From positions 96,194 through 160,193 of the forward strand of contig JAGOBH010000008.1 of assembly GCA_017983495.1 (NCBI GenBank): 64,000 bases of DNA, written 5' to 3'. Positions 58,611-64,000 of this stretch are shown here, piece by piece. The notes under the pieces were generated by a model. That model was not told the origin of the DNA. It saw only the letters and a program-made list of their open reading frames with translations, and did not search any database. Position 1 is the first letter of the stretch. Each line of letters starts with the position of its first letter. Source of the stretch: Pyrinomonadaceae bacterium. GTDB taxonomy: Bacteria > Acidobacteriota > Blastocatellia > Pyrinomonadales > Pyrinomonadaceae. A program made the position numbers and the translations under genes.

Positions 58611-58834
58611 TGTTCGTGGATCGTTCGTTGGAATTGGGCTCTTCGTTCGAGTGTACTTTGAAATATAATGGTCAAGTTCTTTGATCGTCATATTTGTGTT
58701 GTAGAAATATCAATTGCTTTGGCGGCTGTGCCGCTCTATTTGCGGAAAAGCTGTGCTTTTCCGATTGTCTCCTCCTTAACTCATGCGGCTATGCCGCCGT
58801 TTTTCGAAGGCGGATTGAGGTTCAACCGTAGATT
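58611..58834. repeat. Intergenic stretch with three triloop hairpins
   Basis: GCGGC-TGT-GCCGC (58722-58734), CGGAAAAGC-TGT-GCTTTTCCG (58743-58763) and GCGGC-TAT-GCCGC (58785-58797) stand in a row, 20-40 bases apart. They resemble the GGGC-TAT-GCCC hairpin of repeat A. No gene is seen in this stretch. Confidence 0.6.
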
Positions 58835-59260
58835 CTAGGGACCTACCGTGTCATCCTCCAAAAGTTCATTATTCTGTGTAAGTGGAATACAATCATTGGC
58901 GCCAACCATATTTTCAATTTCTACAAAACCGGCCTGTAGTTCTGGAACAATTCTTAAAGCAAGCCAATCTCTCCAGAACTTCTGAGACCTTGGCTGTCCT
59001 TCGAGCCGTATCTTCAGTTCTTTAAAATCGCACGAGATCGGTGTGGGAACACCTTTGAAATCGTCGGAAAAAACGAAGGTATCCTCCCGGCCAGAGTCAT
59101 ATTTCCAGACCCACGCTTGATTATTTTCCGCCCATTCAATAAGCCAAGCTTTTACCCTTGAAAACAAACCGTCGGGATCGGTTGTATCGACAGCAAAAGA
59201 AGCTATGACGCAAAAGGAACCATCTTGATTACGTCTTGGAAATTTGATTTCGCTGTTCAT
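58835..59260 (-). CDS. Hypothetical soluble protein
   Basis: A 141-residue acidic protein without signal peptide or known motif; Trp-rich in the middle (AWLIEWAENNQAWVWKYDSG). Not recognised. It follows the 225-residue secreted-protein gene by 70 bases on the same strand and probably shares its transcript. Confidence 0.6.
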   Translation of the reverse strand: MNSEIKFPRRNQDGSFCVIASFAVDTTDPDGLFSRVKAWLIEWAENNQAWVWKYDSGREDTFVFSDDFKGVPTPISCDFKELKIRLEGQPRSQKFWRDWLALRIVPELQAGFVEIENMVGANDCIPLTQNNELLEDDTVGP

Positions 59261-59330
59261 TGTACCCTCGTAAAGACTTCCGTTAGAGCAATCGGTGTAA
59301 GCCCTGATCGCTCACAGATTCTCCATGCAA

Positions 59331-60008
59331 TTACCACTTGGATAATCTGGACCTATTAGGCAAATCCGTCGAATAAAAATAGACATGGTGACTAGGTTCG
59401 TCCGCCTTTATCTGACCAAGCTCGCTTTCCCATTCATAGTTAAAAACCGTGGATATCTTGAGATTCTCGGCCAAAAAGTCTCTCGGGACACTAAAAACAA
59501 GCGAATTTCCGGATCGAATCCAAACGTTTCCCCGTCCACGCCGTTTCGCCCGATTCTTACAGCTGTAAAAATGAAAAGTCTGGTCTGGGACTTTCATAAC
59601 TGAACCCATCTCGGACAGACTCTGTGTAATCAACTCCGAGTCGTAGCACAGTTCTACTTCCGAATTTTCGGGCAATGCGTAACCTTTTCCACCGTCCGCG
59701 AGGATAATTTCTTCAAGAGTAGCCATCGTGAATTCACCATCGGCCTCAACAATTATGGGCCATTGAGAATTATTATGGAGGCGTATCGAAAGCCTTTCAG
59801 CCTTGTCCCATTTGGTTTTGACGCGCTCCTTTCGACCCCCTGCTTTCTCGAACGTTAGGTATATGGAAGGGCGATTTTTATTCAGCTGCTTTGTCACAGC
59901 ATTAGATGATTGCGGGGTCTGTGCGATTGTAACGAGAAGCGTAGCAAGAAGCCAGACCGTAGCCCAGGTCAATTTTTTCGTCATATTTAATTCCATTCCT
60001 ACCACCAT
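59331..60008 (-). CDS. Hypothetical secreted protein
   Basis: Up to 225 residues with a Sec signal peptide (LTWATVWLLATLLVTIAQT, cleaved near AQT|PQS). The mature part is beta-rich (SIYLTFEKAGGRKERV, RLSIRLHNNSQWPIIVEADG) and not recognised. The start is uncertain among 60008, 59996 and 59984. The first overlaps the stop of the leader frame (ATGGTGGTAG). Confidence 0.65.
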   Translation of the reverse strand: MVVGMELNMTKKLTWATVWLLATLLVTIAQTPQSSNAVTKQLNKNRPSIYLTFEKAGGRKERVKTKWDKAERLSIRLHNNSQWPIIVEADGEFTMATLEEIILADGGKGYALPENSEVELCYDSELITQSLSEMGSVMKVPDQTFHFYSCKNRAKRRGRGNVWIRSGNSLVFSVPRDFLAENLKISTVFNYEWESELGQIKADEPSHHVYFYSTDLPNRSRLSKW

Positions 60009-60175
60009 TTACCGTTATTAGGAGTGAAGGACGGGATCCGACTTGCAATATTGCAATTCTCTGTCCGGGCCTGACCATTCAGTGTTCTTGAAAAACCGAC
60101 AATTGCCCCGTATCCCAATGCGGCGCGGTTAGAGATGATCGCGTCTGCTGAATATCGCTGGGAGGCGTATGGCAT
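59999..60175 (-). CDS. Conserved leader frame (copy 2), 58 residues
   Basis: MPYASQRYSADAIISNRA, then GFSRTLNGQARTEN, ending in a TAG that lies inside the first codons of the secreted-protein gene. Overlap of stop and start would allow re-initiation. Homologous to frames in the other three modules. Confidence 0.4.
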   Translation of the reverse strand: MPYASQRYSADAIISNRAALGYGAIVGFSRTLNGQARTENCNIASRIPSFTPNNGKWW

Positions 60176-60184
60176 GATGTGGCT

Positions 60185-60213
60185 ATTGTGGAAGAGATCG
60201 TTATCGAAGTCAA
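60185..60213 (-). promoter_or_regulatory. Promoter in repeat A copy 2
   Basis: Minus-strand TTGACT (60208-60213), 17 bases, CACAAT (60185-60190). The predicted start lies a few bases before the leader ATG at 60175. Confidence 0.5.
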
Positions 60214-60426
60214 TAAATTTTGTTTTCGTGGATCGTCGTTCGTGGATCGTCGTTCGTGAACCGCGAACCGTGATCTGCCGGATGGGCTATGCCCGTATCG
60301 CAGAGCGGCGACGGCTACGCCTCGCCGTCAGTCGCCCCCAAGCCCCAAGGAGCCCGCGAGAGCGGGCGACAGAGTTTCCCGAACGATTCGCTTCTAAACC
60401 GCGAAACAACGCCAAAAAAACGAAAA

Positions 60427-60451
60427 AGAGGTGAACGCCCGCTCAACCTCT
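60427..60451 (-). terminator. Terminator in repeat A copy 2
   Basis: Minus-strand stem AGAGGT / ACCTCT, extended by TGA/TCA, then a long T-rich tail (TTTTTCGTTTTTTT). It would end the transcript of the 189-residue lipoprotein gene. Confidence 0.7.
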
Positions 60452-60536
60452 CTATTTAGTCCCTTTCGCCAGTTTCGCGGTAGGTGCCTCAAATTGCGAT
60501 TCCAGTCAGCAACCCAATCTCACACTTGCAACCGAG

Positions 60537-60576
60537 TGCCGATCGAAGTGCGCTTGACATCATGGGGTAACTTCAT
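60537..60576. repeat. 40-base repeat B, copy 2
   Basis: Same sequence as 57476-57515 with two substitutions. It lies 67 bases beyond the stop of the 189-residue lipoprotein gene. The remaining 66 bases up to the stop (60577-60642) show nothing recognisable. Confidence 0.75.
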
Positions 60577-60642
60577 CGATGATCCGATTTTCTCATCTCC
60601 AACTTCCATGCCCGCGCGGATCAAAACAATTTAGGCGCTTAC

Positions 60643-61212
60643 CTATTCCGCAAGTTCCAGATTTCGGATTTCAGCGAGATCAGAGACCTCTTTGAATTTT
60701 TGTAAAACCGCCTTTGAATCAACTCGATCTTCAACCTTTCCGCCTAGTTGGATCGCGGAGATTGTCCAATCTGAGTCAACATAAACAGCGAACATGTTCT
60801 GCTCTACAGTTGAAAACTCATGCTTACCAATCACGATCTTTTTCGATTGGCCATCATAGTTAAATTCGAGAGATTTAGAAATCCGAGGGTCAAACCCCAC
60901 TGAACGCCATTTAAGGGTACTTACCGTCTTAGCAAAACTTCTCGATGTTTCGGAGGCACCGGGCTCAAGCGTGTTGTCAGAAATAAAAATTACAACGTGA
61001 TAGACAGAGATGTCACGCAACTCTTCTGTTCGTATGCGACGATGCCCGTTTTGTGTAAACAATACCCCTGAGGAATTCGAAAATGTGTGCTCATTAAAAC
61101 CATCGGCCAAGATTAGTCCCGGTTCAAATTGCCACCGATCTCGAATACCGCAACCGCCGAAAAATATTACAAGTATACAAAACACACCAAGATTTCGTTT
61201 AATGTTTCTCAT
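60643..61212 (-). CDS. Hypothetical lipoprotein
   Basis: A 189-residue protein. The lipoprotein signal is good: RNLGVFCILVIFFGGC|GIRD. The start at ATG 61212 has AAGGGAG six bases upstream. The open frame continues upstream without a stop through the conserved leader (MPYASQRYSAD, ATG 61380), so a leader fusion is possible in principle. The mature part is not recognised. Confidence 0.7.
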   Translation of the reverse strand: MRNIKRNLGVFCILVIFFGGCGIRDRWQFEPGLILADGFNEHTFSNSSGVLFTQNGHRRIRTEELRDISVYHVVIFISDNTLEPGASETSRSFAKTVSTLKWRSVGFDPRISKSLEFNYDGQSKKIVIGKHEFSTVEQNMFAVYVDSDWTISAIQLGGKVEDRVDSKAVLQKFKEVSDLAEIRNLELAE

Positions 61213-61389
61213 TTGATCTCCCTTAGGGTGGAAGCATGGGGTCAAACTTGCAAAATTGCGATTCTCGGTCCGGGCCTGACCATTCAGTGATCTTGAAAAA
61301 CCTTCAAATCCCCCGTCTCCCAATGCGGCGCGGTTCGAGATGATCGTGTCTGCTGAATATCGCTGGGAGGCGTAGGGCATGATGAGGCT

Positions 61390-61418
61390 ATTGTGGAAGA
61401 TATCGCTATCAGTGTCAA
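61390..61418 (-). promoter_or_regulatory. Promoter in repeat A copy 3
   Basis: TTGACA (61413-61418), 17 bases, CACAAT (61390-61395) on the minus strand, ahead of the ATG at 61380. Confidence 0.5.
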
Positions 61419-61628
61419 CGGATTTCTGTTCGCGGATCGTGGTTCGTTGATCGTTGTTCGTGAACCGCAAACCGTGATCTGCCGGACGGGCTATGCCCTT
61501 ATCGCAGAGCGGCGATGGCTACGCCTCGCCGACAGTCGCCCCCAAGCCCCAAGGAGCCCGCGAGAGCGGGCGACAGAGCTTCCCGAACGATTCGCTTCTA
61601 AACCGCGAAACAACGCCAAGAAAACGAA

Positions 61629-61657
61629 AGAGAGGCGAGCGTTTGCTCAACCTCTCT
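61629..61657 (-). terminator. Terminator in repeat A copy 3
   Basis: Minus-strand stem AGAGAGG / CCTCTCT with inner GAGC/GCTC and a tail TTCGTTTTCTT. It would end the transcript of the beta-propeller lipoprotein gene. Confidence 0.75.
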
Positions 61658-61693
61658 ATTTAGTCCCTTTCGCCAATTTCGCGGTAGGTCCTT

Positions 61694-61880
61694 AGATTTC
61701 CGATCTGCGATTCCCGATCTGCAATCCCGACCACTGACCACCGACCACTGTTCCCGGCTGATGTGCGTTGCCATAACGACTTTGGCTGTCAGTAAGCGAC
61801 TTCCTTGACCGTCAAAATCAATCCTAACGCGTCGCCTCGAACCGTCTTGATAACGTCAAGTTTATCCTCGTCTTTCCGGT
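61694..61880. other. Intergenic stretch after the beta-propeller gene
   Basis: No gene. A short direct repeat (GACCACT, GACCACC, GACCACT) is at 61729-61750. Nothing else stands out. Confidence 0.4.
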
Positions 61881-62945
61881 TCACTTATCGTTTTCTGCGC
61901 TGAACACTTTCGTCCAACTCTGTCCAGTGTCCGAACTTCTATAGATTGCGGTATGGCTCGCAAGCCAGATCGTATTGCCAAAGCTCGCAACCTGTTCGAA
62001 ACCGTCATCTTGCGGGACGTCTATCTTTTTCCACGCTGCTCCATCGTTACTAGTCGTGAGAAGCACGCCGTAGGGGCTGGGATTTCCATCTCTAACAAGG
62101 GTAAATCCGCTGACGAGTAAGCTGTCTGCGCCGGAGAGATAAATATCGGTGATCGTCATCTCCTTCGGTGTCGGAAATGGAATTCGTTTCGGAGACGCAT
62201 CGCCAGAGATAGCAAAGATCTCGCCTCTAGCGGTGCCCGCCCAACACTCCCGACCGCCATCACGACAAGCAAACGCGGTCACATCGCCCGCAGGTCCAAG
62301 TTCGATGCTTTTCCAGGTTTTGCCTCGATCCGTAGTTCGTTTAACAGAACCTCGTACTCCATGTAAATATCCATTGTCTCTGTCGACAACGAATAAACGA
62401 AGAGGCTCTCCTCCCAATTCGGTAACGAGTACCCTCTTCCAGGTTCTGCCCCCATCATCAGTAACAAACAACTCATTATAGGTCCGCGCCCAGCCGACAT
62501 TCTCGTCGGCAAAGCTGACGCTTGAAGGCCACACCAATGGAAATTTGTTGTCATTATTATGTCCGACGAACTCCCAATTAACGCCGTCGAAATGCCGTAT
62601 ATTCCAGTCCGCATCCACCGTCCATGCCTGTGTAGGGCTGATAAAGCTCATGCCTTGTACTCGCTGCTGGGCATCTGAAATGTTGATCGACCGGCCATCG
62701 ATCGAGAGCCGCTTTAACACACCTTTGTGTTTGAGCACCCACGCCTCGTCAGGACTCGTGAAAACTGCCCCTGTTATGGGTGGAATGTAAGCGCGGTCGC
62801 CGTTCGAACAGCCCGAAGCTATCAACTGAATCACTGCGATGATTAACAAGACGAAGACTTGGCTTTTTGAGAGGAACGGGGTCAGGAAGGACGGAGTCAA
62901 ACTTGCAATAGTGCAATGCTTTGTCGAGGCCTGCCCGTTGGGCAT
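61881..62945 (-). CDS. BNR/Ycf48-like beta-propeller lipoprotein
   Basis: About 354 residues; the open frame reaches 63035 through the leader frame. A lipoprotein signal ends VFVLLIIAVIQLIASGC. Asp-box repeats of the sialidase/Ycf48 type recur (TDDGGRTWKRV, TTDRGKTWKS, TSNDGAAWKK, SSDTGQSWTKV), indicating a six- or seven-bladed propeller. The start is unclear: no ATG with a good ribosome-binding site sits next to the signal; ATG 62945 lies inside the repeat, and leader fusion from 63035 is the alternative. Function unknown. Confidence 0.75.
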   Translation of the reverse strand: MPNGQASTKHCTIASLTPSFLTPFLSKSQVFVLLIIAVIQLIASGCSNGDRAYIPPITGAVFTSPDEAWVLKHKGVLKRLSIDGRSINISDAQQRVQGMSFISPTQAWTVDADWNIRHFDGVNWEFVGHNNDNKFPLVWPSSVSFADENVGWARTYNELFVTDDGGRTWKRVLVTELGGEPLRLFVVDRDNGYLHGVRGSVKRTTDRGKTWKSIELGPAGDVTAFACRDGGRECWAGTARGEIFAISGDASPKRIPFPTPKEMTITDIYLSGADSLLVSGFTLVRDGNPSPYGVLLTTSNDGAAWKKIDVPQDDGFEQVASFGNTIWLASHTAIYRSSDTGQSWTKVFSAENDK

Positions 62946-63246
62946 TCTCGAAAACCCGCCAAATGCCGCGTCTCCCAATGCGGCGCGGTTAGAGATGATC
63001 GTGTCTGCTGAATATCGCTGGGAGGCGTATGGCATGATGTGGCTATTGTGGAAGAGATCGTTATCTAAGTCAATAAATTTTGTGTTCGTGGATCGTTGTT
63101 CGTGAACCGCGAACCGTGATCTGCCGGACGGGCTTTGCCCAAATTGCAGAGCGGCGATGGCTACGCCTCGCCGTCAGTCTCCCCCAAGCCCCAAGGAGCC
63201 AGCGAGAGCGGGCGACAGAGCTTCCCGAACGATTCGCTTCTAAACC
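62886..63246 (-). repeat. Island repeat A, copy 4 (truncated)
   Basis: GAAGGACGGAGTC to CTTCTAAACC. It lacks the terminator part present in copies 2 and 3 and stops four bases from the next gene's stop codon (63250). Confidence 0.85.
63045..63073 (-). promoter_or_regulatory. Promoter in repeat A copy 4
   Basis: TTGACT (63068-63073), 17 bases, CACAAT (63045-63050) on the minus strand, ahead of ATG 63035. Confidence 0.5.
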
Positions 63247-63249
63247 TGT

Positions 63250-63816
63250 TCACGAAGACGCGGAATGATGATCTCGAGTTGCGAACAATATCCTCAGCAA
63301 CGACATAACAACGAGCAAGGCATCCGATAATACCAAAGTTACTACAAAGAAGATGGGTACCATCACGAAAAAAGAAAACCTCACAATGCTTTCAGTATAA
63401 GCGTGTCCAAAGGTCGGGTTCGGCTCAATCGTCCAGTCACTTATGCTAAAGCCAGCAAATGTCATTGTTACTAAAATCTGGTAAATGAATACACCTAGAC
63501 CGATAGTTAAGGTCCACGAACAGTACGGTGCCCGGAATCTATTCGAAATTGCATGAGCTACGTTCAGTGCGAATATCCATGCTAATAGGCAAATGATAAA
63601 TCTCAATATGCTCGTTTCACCGCTAATACTAATAAACTCCGGCATGTAGGCGAAAATCAGACCACACAGATATTGTGAGATTAAATCCGATCTAGTGCGA
63701 TTCCGCATTCCCAGCAAGAAATGTTGGACAAAGGAAACGAAATTTGAATTAGAATTCACCTGCATATATTCGTTTTGGAATTGCCTGGCTTCATTAACCA
63801 CTAATGCCGCCGTCAC
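63250..63816 (-). CDS. Hypothetical four-helix membrane protein
   Basis: A 188-residue protein with about four membrane helices (SILRFIICLLAWIFALNVAHA, TLTIGLGVFIYQILVTMTFA, FSFFVMVPIFFVVTLVLSDA and a weaker one). Start GTG 63816 or ATG 63765. Family not recognised. Its stop lies four bases from the end of repeat A copy 4, suggesting the repeat or the gene inserted there. Confidence 0.6.
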   Translation of the reverse strand: MTAALVVNEARQFQNEYMQVNSNSNFVSFVQHFLLGMRNRTRSDLISQYLCGLIFAYMPEFISISGETSILRFIICLLAWIFALNVAHAISNRFRAPYCSWTLTIGLGVFIYQILVTMTFAGFSISDWTIEPNPTFGHAYTESIVRFSFFVMVPIFFVVTLVLSDALLVVMSLLRILFATRDHHSASS

Positions 63817-63860
63817 TCATCGACGACTGTTCTAGATAGCTTTCCTGTTCTGTTGAACCG

Positions 63861-63998
63861 TCAGTTCTTGGCGTCTGGAACGGACAGGTTCAGAAAGTTC
63901 TTAAACCGACCGTACCCATCACCGTACGCTGTATGTAGGTCTTCTTTTTCAATCAGCCTGATCAGTTTTGCCACGACAGGCTTAAACGAGCTGCTTAG
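63861..63998 (-). CDS. C-terminal end of an unknown gene (cut by window edge)
   Basis: An open minus-strand frame of 45 codons reaching the window end, translating to a plausible protein tail (LIRLIEKEDLHTAYGDGYGR, then FKNFLNLSVPDAKN). Not recognised. The start lies outside the window. Confidence 0.45.
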   Translation of the reverse strand, partial: LSSSFKPVVAKLIRLIEKEDLHTAYGDGYGRFKNFLNLSVPDAKN

Positions 63999-64000
63999 AT

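Larger units (their letters stand above)
60026..60490 (-). repeat. Island repeat A, copy 2 (full length)
   Basis: Runs from GAAGGACGGGATCC to CGCGGTAGGTGCC. On the minus strand it contains, in order: a terminator hairpin, GC-rich hairpins (GCCCGC-gaga-GCGGGC, GGGC-tat-GCCC), a short tandem of TTCGTGGATCGTCG, the promoter and the leader frame. Near-identical to copy 3 over most of its length. Confidence 0.9.
61231..61693 (-). repeat. Island repeat A, copy 3 (full length)
   Basis: GAAGCATGGGGTC to CGCGGTAGGTCC. Same parts in the same order as copy 2. The leader frame here stays open into the lipoprotein gene. Confidence 0.9.

Noticed and set aside
60135..60434. Plus-strand 99-codon frame through repeat A (also in copies 3 and 4)
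   Set aside because: Interrupted by a stop in copy 3 (GCGTAGGGC) and not preserved in length, whereas the minus-strand frame is open in all four copies.
57450..64000. Classical integron or prophage
   Set aside because: No tyrosine recombinase, attC-type site, phage structural gene or tRNA target is visible; repeat A is much longer than attC and lies at the 5' side of genes.

Overview
The window reads as a chromosomal segment of a Gram-negative heterotroph, most likely an acidobacterium of the Blastocatellia/Pyrinomonadales type. This is inferred from gene content, not from a marker gene. The pointers are a 1130-residue Oar-like receptor with a carboxypeptidase-regulatory N-terminus, several Hanks-type Ser/Thr kinases and FHA proteins, a pseudopilin operon, an LptF/LptG fusion, HslUV, and moderate base composition. 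No rRNA, tRNA, CRISPR array, transposase or integrase was seen.

Layout. 0-5 kb: the 3' end of a Ser/Thr kinase gene, an O-antigen ligase/polymerase, an amidase-fold protein, a SIS sugar-phosphate protein and an MFS transporter. 5-10 kb: a compact minus-strand acyl operon (two alpha/beta hydrolases, a KAS III-like protein lacking the usual His and Asn, an acyl-CoA ligase, a MaoC hydratase, then the MFS gene). 10-14 kb: the receptor with its adjacent TetR regulator; both leaders share a short motif. 14-19.5 kb: YihY membrane protein, LURP-one protein, alanine racemase, acyl-CoA carboxylase beta subunit and a TrmH-type methyltransferase. 19.5-26 kb: an FHA protein, PBP2, RodA/FtsW and PP2C phosphatase in one operon, recalling the actinobacterial fhaA-pstP-rodA-pbpA locus. 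26-31.6 kb: an operon of four pilin-like genes closed by a strong terminator. 32-34.6 kb: a kinase with SH3 domain plus a second FHA protein. 34.6-41.5 kb: DUF402, UspA, MarR with a regular operator array, transaldolase, FAH hydrolase, an FN3 lipoprotein and HslUV. 41.6-49.2 kb: PuuD-like amidohydrolase, small membrane proteins, RecO, fused LptFG and penicillin acylase. 49.3-57.5 kb: AhcY-MetK, a bifunctional nuclease, MiaB and DnaE.

From 57.5 kb to the end the character changes. All genes are on the minus strand and encode unfamiliar small, secreted or membrane proteins. Four copies of an intergenic module are interspersed. In minus-strand order a full module carries a terminator, GC-rich hairpins, a conserved promoter (TTGAC[T/A], 17-18 bp, CACAAT) and a conserved near-leaderless reading frame starting MPYASQRYSAD. 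That frame either stops at the start codon of the next gene or runs into it in frame. This cassette-like island is the best candidate for an undescribed system. The second is a set of 12-bp palindromes at 22-bp steps filling the marR intergenic region.

Limits: all family calls come from reading motifs by eye. Repeat copy numbers are those noticed by eye and may be incomplete.
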